Shown: positions 1 to 5,531, counted from the first letter of the stretch. The stretch is DNA of 5,694 nucleotides from an uncultured Eubacteriales bacterium (GCA_900551995.1 URXW01000065.1:1-5694); one strand, 5' to 3'. The notes: a model not told the origin generated them from the letters alone. Program-made: numbers and translations.

Positions 1-25
1 TGGGAAGATAGGTAGTGCCAACACG

Positions 26-56
26 AAACCCCTGCGACGTAAGTCGCGGGGGTTTT
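26..56 (+). terminator. Rho-independent terminator of an upstream transcription unit
   Basis: A 13-bp stem (AAACCCCTGCGAC with GTCGCGGGGGTTT, one G.T wobble) closes on a GTAA tetraloop and is followed by a short T run (TTTT at 53-56). This is the normal form of an intrinsic terminator on the + strand. The gene it ends lies left of the window; only 25 bases precede it. The left arm starts with AAA, so weak activity on the minus strand is possible. Confidence 0.8.
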
Positions 57-62
57 GTCATG

Positions 63-121
63 TTACGGAGAGCCACGAGGGTTACGGGGAGGCACAGGGA
101 GCTGCGGAGAGGCACAGGGAG
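63..121. repeat. Imperfect tandem repeat, three units of 19-20 bases
   Basis: Three adjacent purine-rich units are visible: TTACGGAGAGCCACGAGGG (63-81), TTACGGGGAGGCACAGGGAG (82-101) and CTGCGGAGAGGCACAGGGAG (102-121). The last two share 17 of 20 bases. A more degenerate G-rich stretch (TAGTGGGGGG) follows. The repeat sits between the upstream terminator and the operon promoter, outside any supported gene. Its role is unknown. A replication-slippage minisatellite is the simplest explanation; a protein-binding array is possible. Confidence 0.6.
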
Positions 122-258
122 TAGTGGGGGGTGTCATACGTGGAGAACAGTCGTGTTTTGGACGATTGCCGAGAGAAGTATGGAAGAATCAACGGAAAAT
201 AATGACGGCGTATAGATTGGGATTTCTTGAAAATATGGCTGTTATTCGGAAAAAATTC

Positions 259-287
259 TTTTCAAAATACGGGGGATATGGTATACT
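259..287 (+). promoter_or_regulatory. Sigma-A-type promoter with extended -10, for the transporter operon
   Basis: A -10 box TATACT (282-287; 5 of 6 to consensus) is preceded by TG one base upstream (279-280), giving a TGnTATACT extended -10. A weak -35, TTTTCA (259-264, 4 of 6), lies 17 bases upstream. Transcription would start near 294 and leave a leader of about 100 bases before the ATPase gene. An inverted repeat TTGAAAA (227-233) / TTTTCAA (259-265) places one arm on the -35 box, so a repressor could act here. No other equally good promoter was seen in 57-392. Confidence 0.55.
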
Positions 288-309
288 TACGACAATTGGA
301 ATGTCCTCT

Positions 310-327
310 GGCAGACCGCGGTCTGCC
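310..327. promoter_or_regulatory. Perfect 18-bp palindrome in the operon leader
   Basis: GGCAGACCG followed directly by CGGTCTGCC is an uninterrupted perfect dyad. It starts about 16 bases downstream of the predicted transcription start. As DNA it looks like an operator for a dimeric regulator. As RNA it would fold as a 7-bp hairpin with a CGCG loop. No T tract follows, so it is not an intrinsic terminator. The binding partner is not identifiable from sequence. Confidence 0.5.
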
Positions 328-351
328 GCCGTTTTCAGTGCTGAAAACGGC
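328..351. promoter_or_regulatory. Perfect stem-loop directly abutting the palindrome
   Basis: GCCGTTTTCAG (328-338), a TG spacer, then CTGAAAACGGC (341-351) form a perfect inverted repeat. It begins at the base right after the preceding palindrome ends. In the mRNA the two hairpins could stack end to end about 40 bases before the ATPase start. There is no U tract behind it, so termination is unlikely. A second operator, a translation-control structure or an mRNA 5' stabiliser are all possible. Confidence 0.5.
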
Positions 352-372
352 AATGCGGATGGGGGAAGAACG

Positions 373-380
373 AAGGAAGG
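373..380 (+). promoter_or_regulatory. Ribosome binding site for the ATPase gene
   Basis: AAGGAAGG is the only purine-rich Shine-Dalgarno-like stretch before the ATPase. It lies 12 bases from the TTG at 393 and 30 bases from the ATG at 411, so it supports the TTG start. The spacing is long and the start codon weak, suggesting modest translation of the ATPase. An ATG followed at once by TGA (381-386) sits between the site and the start codon. Confidence 0.4.
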
Positions 381-392
381 ATGTGAGCGAGC

Positions 393-1904
393 TTGGGCGA
401 ATTGCTGCGTATGGAGCATATCAGCAAGCGGTTCGGAGATTTCTATGCCAACAAGGACATCAGCCTGACCGTCAACCGAGGCGAGGTGCTGACCCTGTTG
501 GGGGAGAACGGTGCCGGTAAGTCTACGCTGATGAATATTCTCATCGGTCTGTACCAGCCCACGGAGGGGAAGATCTTCTTGGAGGGCAAGGAGGTTCGGA
601 TCGAGTCACCCAGCCAGGCGGTGAAGCTGGGTATCGGCATGGTGCACCAGCACTTCATGCTGGTGGAGGCAATGACCGTTTTCGACAACATTATCCTTGG
701 TGATAAGCACGCCAAGGGGCTGTTTATCGACCGAGCCGCCCGCCGTAAGGAGATCGAGGAGCTGTCCGCTCGGTACGGGCTGGATGTGCAGCTGGACAAG
801 CTCATCACGGAGATCTCCGTGGGCGAGCAGCAGCGCACCGAGATTCTGAAGGCTTTGTACCACGGCGCGGAGCTTCTGATACTGGACGAGCCGTCCGCCG
901 CGCTGACCGACATCGAGGTGGAGGGTCTGTTCGCCATCATGCGGAAGCTGGTGGGGGAGGGCAAGAGCATCATCTTCATCAGCCACAAGATGCGCGAGGT
1001 GCTGCATATCTCCGACCGCATTACTGTGCTGCGGTTGGGCGAGGTGATCGGCACCGTGGATCGCGCCGACACCGACGGGCAGAAGCTGGCAAATATGATG
1101 ATCGGCAAGGAGCTGTCCGAGTCCCAATACGACAAGGTGGACGCCTCCGGTGCGGAGGTGGTCGCCTCGCTGGAGCACGTGGATTACAACAAGGAGCACA
1201 AGCACAGCGGCGTCAACGATATGTCACTGGAGATACACAGCGGCGAGATCGTGGGTATTGCCGGCGTGGACGGCAACGGGCAGACGCAGCTGGCGCAGCT
1301 TGTGACCGGCGTGATCGTGCCCCAGAGCGGCAGCATTCACCTGAAGGGAAAAAATGTCGCCGTCTTTGACCCCAACGCCTTTATTGGCGACGGCGTGTCC
1401 CATGTGCCGGAGGATCGAAACGCGCAGGGACTGGTGGGCGATATGTCCATCGCGGAGAATCTGGCGTTGAAGGAGACGGATTCGCCGAAGTTCAGCAAGG
1501 GCAAGGGGCTGCTGCTGAACAAGCGCGCCATCCACGACTACGCCGAGGCGATGGTGGAGAAGTACGACGTGCGCTGCACCTCCGTGAGCCAGACAGTACG
1601 CAGCTTGTCCGGAGGCAACCAGCAGAAGGTCATTTTGGCACGTGAGCTGGAGTCCTCGCCGTCGCTGTTGGTGGCGGCGCACCCGACCAGGGGACTGGAC
1701 ATCGGCGCAGCCAGCTTTGTTCACGAGCAGATGATCGCCGCCCGTGAACGGGGCGTCGGTATTCTGCTGATCAGTGCCGATTTCGACGAGATATTGGAAA
1801 TGTCCGACAGGATATTGGTGTGCTTTGAGGGACAGATCATGGGGGAGTTCTCCGGAAAGAACCCGCCCATTGAGGAGATCAGTCTCGCCATGACGGGCAA
1901 GTAA
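393..1904 (+). CDS. ABC transporter ATP-binding protein, double NBD, BMP-associated nucleoside importer (NupO/YufO-like)
   Basis: This 503-residue protein is the energy-coupling ATPase of the importer and acts on the cytoplasmic membrane face. It has two fused nucleotide-binding domains, the full length of the sugar/nucleoside RbsA/NupO class. NBD1 is complete: Walker A GENGAGKST (37-45), Q-loop Q86, signature SVGEQQR (142-148), Walker B LLILDEP with D165 and E166, H-loop H198. NBD2 is degenerate in the way known for this class: GVDGNGQTQ (291-299) has Gln in place of the Walker A Lys, LSGGNQQK (405-412) is kept, and the Walker B region is AAHPTRGLD (428-436) without a catalytic Glu. One active ATP site is therefore likely. 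VPEDR (338-342) is typical of the class. TTG is chosen as start because TGA is in frame at 384 and it gives the normal residues before the first strand; ATG at 411 is the alternative. Stop to next start is 17 bases. Transport of nucleosides is inferred from the family. Confidence 0.93.
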   Translation: MGELLRMEHISKRFGDFYANKDISLTVNRGEVLTLLGENGAGKSTLMNILIGLYQPTEGKIFLEGKEVRIESPSQAVKLGIGMVHQHFMLVEAMTVFDNIILGDKHAKGLFIDRAARRKEIEELSARYGLDVQLDKLITEISVGEQQRTEILKALYHGAELLILDEPSAALTDIEVEGLFAIMRKLVGEGKSIIFISHKMREVLHISDRITVLRLGEVIGTVDRADTDGQKLANMMIGKELSESQYDKVDASGAEVVASLEHVDYNKEHKHSGVNDMSLEIHSGEIVGIAGVDGNGQTQLAQLVTGVIVPQSGSIHLKGKNVAVFDPNAFIGDGVSHVPEDRNAQGLVGDMSIAENLALKETDSPKFSKGKGLLLNKRAIHDYAEAMVEKYDVRCTSVSQTVRSLSGGNQQKVILARELESSPSLLVAAHPTRGLDIGAASFVHEQMIAARERGVGILLISADFDEILEMSDRILVCFEGQIMGEFSGKNPPIEEISLAMTGK

Positions 1905-1921
1905 GGGAGGGAAGCTGCAAT

Positions 1922-2989
1922 ATGGAAAAACTGAGACGCTCTCTGGGCAGCTTCATCGTCCCGCTGCTGTCTATCCTGTTGGCGTTTATTATCGGCGGCA
2001 TTATTATGGCGGCGTTGGGTGCCGACCCCTTCGCCGCAGTGCGGTATCTGTTCCAAGGGGCTTTCGGCTCTAAGGCGAATATCGGCACCACGCTGACGAA
2101 GGCTACGCCGCTGATCTTTACATCCCTGTGCGCCTGCTTCGCTTATAAGTGCGGCGTGTTCAATCTGGGCGGCGAGGGACAGTTCCTGATGGGCTCGATT
2201 GCCGCGTTTCTGACGGCGTATTTCTCCGGGGCTACCGGGTTTTTGGGCGTGCTGCTGGCTCTGCTCGCCGGTACGCTGGCGGGCGGTCTTTGGGGGATGA
2301 TCCCCGGTGTGCTGAAAATCACACGGGGACAGAATGAAATGATCATCTCCATTATGCTCAACTACGTGGCGACGCTGTTCATGGGTGTGCTGTATACCAG
2401 CTGGATACGCGATGCCAGCGTTCCGCAGACACCTGCCGTGGACGAGCTGTTGCGGCTGCCCCGCGTGATCCCCGGTATGCGCTTTACGTGGGGCTTCGTT
2501 ATCGCCGTGGTGGTGGGCTTGCTGCTGTACTACGTGCTGTTCTGGACCAGCAGCGGCTTCAAGCTGCGGGCGGTGGGCTATAACATGACCGCCAGCCGCT
2601 TTAACGGTATCCATGTCAAACGCTGTATGCTTGCCAGCTTCGTTGTCTCCGGTGCCATCGCCGGTCTGGGCGGCGGCGCGGAGCTGCTGGGAACGCAGTT
2701 CCGCCTCATCAACGGCTTCGGCGCGGGCTACGGCTTCGACGGTGTGGCGATGGCTCTGATCGGGCAGCTGCACCCCATCGCCACGATGGTGGTGGCACTG
2801 TTCTTCGCCGTGCTGCGGGTGGGCTCCACCACCATGCAGGCCGCCACAGGCGTTCCCACCAGCGTTTCCGACATCATTCAGGCGTTGGTCATCGTGTTCT
2901 CCGTGGCGGGTATGGCTCTGACGAAGCTGCCGGAGTTCGAGGCGTGGAGGAGACGGGTGTTCGGAAAGAGAAAGGCGGGTGACAAGTAA
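1922..2989 (+). CDS. ABC transporter permease, BPD_transp_2 family (NupP/YufP-like)
   Basis: This 355-residue integral membrane protein is one half of the importer channel. Hydrophobic segments are seen near residues 10-32, 61-79, 88-102, 106-128, 138-160, 190-210, 236-255, 270-300 and 315-333, so about eight to ten membrane spans; the count is by eye. NLGGEGQ (81-87) matches the N(I/L)GxEGQ signature common to these permeases. The loop GFKLRAVGYNMTASRFNGI (212-230) is the cytoplasmic helix that docks on the ATPase. The C-terminus is basic (RRRVFGKRK), consistent with a cytoplasmic end. GGGAGGG at 1905-1911 serves as ribosome binding site, 10 bases before ATG. It is the longer of the two permeases, as in NupP/NupQ pairs. 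Its stop codon overlaps the next start, so the two are probably translationally coupled. Substrate is inferred only from context. Confidence 0.92.
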   Translation: MEKLRRSLGSFIVPLLSILLAFIIGGIIMAALGADPFAAVRYLFQGAFGSKANIGTTLTKATPLIFTSLCACFAYKCGVFNLGGEGQFLMGSIAAFLTAYFSGATGFLGVLLALLAGTLAGGLWGMIPGVLKITRGQNEMIISIMLNYVATLFMGVLYTSWIRDASVPQTPAVDELLRLPRVIPGMRFTWGFVIAVVVGLLLYYVLFWTSSGFKLRAVGYNMTASRFNGIHVKRCMLASFVVSGAIAGLGGGAELLGTQFRLINGFGAGYGFDGVAMALIGQLHPIATMVVALFFAVLRVGSTTMQAATGVPTSVSDIIQALVIVFSVAGMALTKLPEFEAWRRRVFGKRKAGDK

Positions 2990-3912
2990 TGGATTGGATC
3001 TCCAGCTTACTGTTGGCGACGGTACGGCTTGCCATTCCGCTGCTGCTCATTTCGCTGGCCGAGCTGTACGGTCAGCGGGCGGGCATGGTGAACATCGGCT
3101 TGGAGGGTATTGCCTCCATCGGCGCGTTGGTGGGCTTCCTGACCTGCTATATCACCGGCTCCAACTGGATAGGACTGCTGTGCGGCGCGCTGGCAGGTCT
3201 GGCGGTGAATATGATCTACGCCTTTTCCACGGTGACGCTGTGCGCCGACCACACGGTGTACGGCATGGCGATGAACATATTTGCTCCGGCGTTGGCGTCG
3301 TTCATCTACCGCATTTACTTCGGCACCGGCTCCGATCTGAAGCAGATCACCACCATGGCAAGCGTTGCCATCCCCGGTCTGAAGGACATCCCCCTTGTGG
3401 GGCCGCTGCTGTTTGACCAGAGCCCCATGGTTTATCTGACCATGCTGCTGGTGGTGTTCACGGCGATCTTCTTTAACCGCACCCGTGCGGGCTTGAGCTA
3501 TAAGTCCGTGGGTGAGCACCCGCAGGCGGCGGCAACACTGGGTATCAACGTCATCGGCGTGAAGTACCTCGCCTGCATGATCTGCGGCGCGCTGGCCGGT
3601 ATGGGCGGTGCGTATCTGACCACCTGCTATTCCAGCACCTACACCGATGGTATCGTGGCAGGGCGCGGCTTTATCGCGCTGGCGGCGGTGATCTTCGGGC
3701 GGTGGAGTGCCGGCGGTATCCTGCTGGCGTGCCTGTTCTTCGGCTTCTGCGACGCCTTGCAGATCCGCTTGCAGGTCTCCGGTATTGATATTCCGTACCA
3801 GTTCTTCCAGATGATCCCCTATGTTGCCACGGTCATCGTGCTCTCCGCCATCGGCACCAAGCAGGCGGGACCCAAGGCCAACGGGCAGCCCTATCGCCGC
3901 GAACAGCGGTGA
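2989..3912 (+). CDS. ABC transporter permease, BPD_transp_2 family (NupQ/YufQ-like)
   Basis: This 307-residue permease is the second channel subunit and should pair with the preceding permease. NIGLEG (35-40) is the family signature. GLSYKSVGEHPQAAATLGIN (168-187) is the coupling loop that contacts the ATPase and is typical of NupQ-type proteins. GRGFIALAAVIFGRWS (226-240 region) is another strongly conserved stretch. Hydrophobic segments lie near residues 8-25, 40-57, 60-80, 90-108, 147-162, 188-210, 226-236, 240-256 and 275-290. It starts at the ATG of TAATG, sharing one base with the previous stop, which implies translational coupling; only a weak purine stretch (AAAGGCGGG, 2971-2979) precedes it. 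The soluble tail after residue 290 is short and basic. No frameshift or missing segment was seen. Confidence 0.92.
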   Translation: MDWISSLLLATVRLAIPLLLISLAELYGQRAGMVNIGLEGIASIGALVGFLTCYITGSNWIGLLCGALAGLAVNMIYAFSTVTLCADHTVYGMAMNIFAPALASFIYRIYFGTGSDLKQITTMASVAIPGLKDIPLVGPLLFDQSPMVYLTMLLVVFTAIFFNRTRAGLSYKSVGEHPQAAATLGINVIGVKYLACMICGALAGMGGAYLTTCYSSTYTDGIVAGRGFIALAAVIFGRWSAGGILLACLFFGFCDALQIRLQVSGIDIPYQFFQMIPYVATVIVLSAIGTKQAGPKANGQPYRREQR

Positions 3913-3920
3913 TGAACCGG

Positions 3921-3945
3921 TAATAGCGTCCGAGGGACGTTGTTA
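3921..3945 (+). promoter_or_regulatory. Intercistronic stem-loop between permease and binding-protein genes
   Basis: TAATAGCGTCC, a GAG loop, then GGACGTTGTTA can form an 11-bp stem with two G.U pairs in the mRNA. Only ATAAATCG follows, not a U tract, so it is at most a leaky terminator. Hairpins here could act as an RNA processing or stability point that uncouples the level of the abundant binding protein from the membrane genes. This role is inferred from position. Confidence 0.45.
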
Positions 3946-3949
3946 TAAA
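3941..3949 (+). promoter_or_regulatory. Candidate internal extended -10 promoter for the binding-protein gene
   Basis: TGTTATAAA contains TG, one base, then TATAAA (5 of 6 to TATAAT), the extended -10 pattern. No good -35 is present (TAATAG at the 17-base distance), so strength is uncertain. It overlaps the 3' arm of the stem-loop. Transcription would start near 3956, leaving a short leader with the strong ribosome binding site at 3969-3975. Confidence 0.3.
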
Positions 3950-3981
3950 TCGAATGTGACTTAAACACGAGGAGGAAAACT

Positions 3982-5016
3982 ATGAAGAAGTTTCTTGCAC
4001 TGCTGCTGGCGTTTGCCATGACGCTGGCTCTCGTCGCCTGCGGCGAGAAGAAGGACGACGCCAAGACCGACGGCGATGCCGATGGCGAAAAGACCTATAA
4101 GGTCGCCATGATCTGCGATTCCAGCATCAACGACGGCGGCTGGGGTGCTGCCTGCTACAACGCCATGGTGGCTGCTGCCGAGAAGATGAATTGGTCCTAT
4201 GAGGTCACCGATTCCATCTCTCAGGATCAGTACTATGAGTCCATCGCCGCGTTCTGCGCACTGGGCTATGACATGATCTACGCCCCCGGCAACCAGTACA
4301 CCGACGCTGTGCTGCAGGCCGCCGAGGAGTATCCCTCCATCGCTTTCGCGCTGCTGAACGGCGCGGAGACCACCCCCGCCAAGGCTACCAACGGCAACGT
4401 CAGCTCCCTGCTGCCTAACGCACAGCAGATCGGCTGGATCGCCGGTGCGCTGGCAGGTCTGATGACCGAGAGCGGCAAGCTGGGCTTCATCGGCGGCATG
4501 GAGCTGGATACCACCAAGGGCAAGATCGCCGGTTATGAGGAGGCTGCCAAGTACGTGGGTGAGAAGGAAGGCAAGACCGTGGAGCTGCTGACCGTGCCCT
4601 ATGCCAACTCCTTCTCCGACGCTCCCAAGGGCAAGGAGTTCGCCACCGAGCTGATCTCCAAGGGTGCTGACGTGTTCTTCGGCGATGCTTCCGCCGTTGA
4701 CTCCGGTGCGCGCGAGGCCATCGACGCTGCCAATGAGAAGGCCGGCGAGATCAAGATCTACGACATCGGTCAGCCCGCTGACATTCTGGGTCAGAACCCC
4801 TGCATCATCTGCTCTCAGGTCACCGATAACTCCGCCATGATCGTTGCCTCCATGCAGGCCGTTCAGGACGGCAACTTCGGCGGCGAGACGATTTTCGGTA
4901 CGCTGCAGAACAACACCCTGTCCGCCGGTAAGATCAGCGAGCTGGTTCCCGCCGAGGTGCAGGAGAAGTACAACGCTTACCTGCAGCAGATGATCGACGG
5001 CACCTTCATGAAGTAA
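3982..5016 (+). CDS. BMP family substrate-binding lipoprotein of the ABC importer (NupN/PnrA-like)
   Basis: This 344-residue protein is the extracellular ligand receptor of the importer. The N-terminus MKK, a hydrophobic stretch (4-19) and the lipobox LVAC with Cys20 mark a lipoprotein anchored outside the membrane. A charged Asp/Lys/Glu/Gly-rich linker (21-37) precedes the folded domain. The domain starts at TYKVAMICDSSINDGGWG (38-55), the BMP/PnrA opening strand and ligand loop, and continues with YDMIYAPGNQ (96-105), LGFIGGM (167-173) and KGADVFFGDAS (227-237). Length is normal for the family. The strong ribosome binding site GAGGAGG (3969-3975) is 6 bases from ATG. The stretch around 260-285 (YDIGQ, later SQVTDNSAM) differs from the usual VD-and-Lys pattern of characterised purine-nucleoside binders, so the exact ligand is uncertain; riboflavin-binding RfuA is a known relative. 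It is last in the operon, although such genes are commonly first. Confidence 0.92.
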   Translation: MKKFLALLLAFAMTLALVACGEKKDDAKTDGDADGEKTYKVAMICDSSINDGGWGAACYNAMVAAAEKMNWSYEVTDSISQDQYYESIAAFCALGYDMIYAPGNQYTDAVLQAAEEYPSIAFALLNGAETTPAKATNGNVSSLLPNAQQIGWIAGALAGLMTESGKLGFIGGMELDTTKGKIAGYEEAAKYVGEKEGKTVELLTVPYANSFSDAPKGKEFATELISKGADVFFGDASAVDSGAREAIDAANEKAGEIKIYDIGQPADILGQNPCIICSQVTDNSAMIVASMQAVQDGNFGGETIFGTLQNNTLSAGKISELVPAEVQEKYNAYLQQMIDGTFMK

Positions 5017-5037
5017 GCTGTCACCACTGCGAGATAC

Positions 5038-5069
5038 AAAATGCCCCGGTCGTTGACCGGGGCATTTTT
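5038..5069 (+). terminator. Rho-independent terminator of the transporter operon
   Basis: A perfect 14-bp stem, AAAATGCCCCGGTC with GACCGGGGCATTTT, closes on a GTT loop and ends in TTTTT. It starts 21 bases after the binding-protein stop codon. The A-rich 5' side means it could also stop transcription arriving on the minus strand. Confidence 0.95.
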
Positions 5070-5134
5070 ATGCAAAAAGACGCGGAGTATGGGAACGCCA
5101 TCCGTTTCCGTGCCTTTTTCCGGTTGTTTGCCTT

Positions 5135-5161
5135 GGGGTTGGGGTTTTGCGGGTGATGGGG
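5135..5161 (+). other. G-quadruplex motif in the intergenic region
   Basis: Four G runs, GGGG-TT-GGGG-TTTTGC-GGG-TGAT-GGGG, fit the canonical four-run pattern with loops of 2, 6 and 4 bases. A competing duplex is possible, because CTTGGGG (5132-5138) is complementary to CCCCAAG (5171-5177). No gene is visible here. Whether it folds in the cell is unknown. Confidence 0.5.
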
Positions 5162-5221
5162 TTCAGCGTACCCCAAGTGGCGCAGCGCAGGGCGTTCCGT
5201 CTGCGTTTCTCCTTGGTTACC

Positions 5222-5264
5222 AAAAAGCAAAAGTCCTCGAAATCAGACGATTTCGAGGACTTTT
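5222..5264 (-). terminator. Intrinsic terminator on the minus strand, behind the tRNA fragment
   Basis: AAAAGTCCTCGAAATC (5229-5244), an AGAC loop and GATTTCGAGGACTTTT (5249-5264) form a perfect 16-bp stem. Read on the minus strand it is followed by TTTTGCTTTTTGG, a good U-rich tail. It begins right after the 3' end of the tRNA-Arg remnant and is probably the native terminator of that tRNA gene. The + strand has TTTT then AGC, so it may work in both directions. Confidence 0.8.
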
Positions 5265-5308
5265 AGCACGTCTTGAAGAATTCGAACCTCCGACCTTCTG
5301 GTCCGTAG
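5265..5308 (-). pseudogene. 3' part of a tRNA-Arg (anticodon ACG) gene, probable attachment-site copy
   Basis: Read on the minus strand, the sequence partitions exactly as a tRNA from position 32: anticodon loop CTACGGA (5308-5302, anticodon ACG), 3' anticodon stem CCAGA, variable AGGTC, T stem GGAGG, T loop TTCGAAT, T stem TCTTC, 3' acceptor strand AAGACGT, discriminator G, then CT rather than CCA. The T stem pairs fully, with two G.U pairs. The 5' half is absent: the five bases before the loop (ACAAC) cannot pair with CCAGA, and no D arm is found in the next 90 bases. It cannot make a functional tRNA. A fragment spanning anticodon loop to 3' end is the usual core kept by tyrosine-integrase insertion into tRNA genes. 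A degraded tRNA pseudogene is the alternative. Confidence 0.75.
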
Positions 5309-5321
5309 GTTGTCTCAAGGG

Positions 5322-5350
5322 CAAATCGGAGTCGTTTCGGCTCCGATTTG
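5322..5350. other. Strong inverted repeat near the proposed element end
   Basis: CAAATCGGAGTCG, a TTT loop, and CGGCTCCGATTTG give a 13-bp stem with one G.T pair. It lies 14 bases from the tRNA fragment. The + strand tail (TGCTTTG) is only moderately T-rich, so terminator function is possible but not compelling. A structure at the element end used in excision or regulation is another option. Confidence 0.5.
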
Positions 5351-5359
5351 TGCTTTGTA

Positions 5360-5382
5360 CCGCCGTTCACTCGGCGGGTTTT
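5360..5382 (+). terminator. Possible terminator hairpin
   Basis: CCGCCG (5360-5365) and CGGCGG (5372-5377) form a 6-bp GC stem with a TTCACT loop, followed by GTTTTCC. The shape suits a + strand intrinsic terminator, but the stem is short and no gene precedes it here. It may be a relic of one. Confidence 0.35.
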
Positions 5383-5422
5383 CCATTGTTTCCGTCCAGA
5401 CTTGCCCGCTTTTTTCGTATTC

Positions 5423-5441
5423 TGGGTCAAAAGTGGGTCAA
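5423..5441. repeat. Short direct repeat TGGGTCAA with 11-base period
   Basis: TGGGTCAA occurs at 5423-5430 and again at 5434-5441, so the two copies sit about one helical turn apart on the same DNA face. Such paired repeats near an attachment site resemble arm-type integrase or excisionase binding sites. That link is inferred from position only; two copies of 8 bases could also be chance. Confidence 0.35.
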
Positions 5442-5501
5442 GCGCAGTCCAGCCGAATACCGTTGACCTCCAGAGCAGAATTGATTTACGATTGGGCGAG
5501 G

Positions 5502-5531
5502 AAGTCCGGGCAGAAAACTGTTCGGACTTTT
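5502..5531 (+). terminator. Terminator-like hairpin upstream of the last gene
   Basis: AAGTCCGGGCAG (5502-5513), an AAAA loop and CTGTTCGGACTT (5518-5529) form a 12-bp stem with two G.U pairs, followed by TTCTC. It lies upstream of the promoter at 5554-5583, so it would insulate the last gene from read-through. An alternative pairing, GGACT (5524-5528) with AGTCC (5539-5543), is mutually exclusive with it. Confidence 0.5.

Noticed and set aside
63..121. CRISPR array
   Set aside because: The units are tandem, imperfect and have no spacers, and no cas genes are nearby.
288..392. Purine riboswitch in the operon leader
   Set aside because: The expected three-helix junction consensus and an expression platform with a U tract are not present; only two simple inverted repeats are seen.
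55..468. 137-codon + strand open frame in the leader
   Set aside because: It runs through the tandem repeat, promoter and both inverted repeats, overlaps the ATPase start in another frame, and has no family resemblance or ribosome binding site.
443..1724. Several minus-strand open frames opposite the ATPase gene
   Set aside because: They are low-complexity shadows of the ATPase, which carries all the expected ABC motifs in the + frame.
1721..2773. 350-codon open frame on the minus strand opposite the first permease
   Set aside because: It is antisense to a well-supported permease gene, is rich in His, Gln, Arg and Ala as expected of the antisense of GC-rich coding DNA, and shows no recognisable domain.
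5021..5230. 69-codon minus-strand open frame
   Set aside because: It spans the operon terminator hairpin and the G-quadruplex motif and has a low-complexity Pro/Asn/Lys/Arg composition. An AAGGAG stretch lies inside it rather than in front of its start.
5041..5466. 141-codon + strand open frame over the tRNA fragment
   Set aside because: It begins inside the operon terminator and reads through a terminator, the tRNA fragment and two hairpins. No domain is recognisable.
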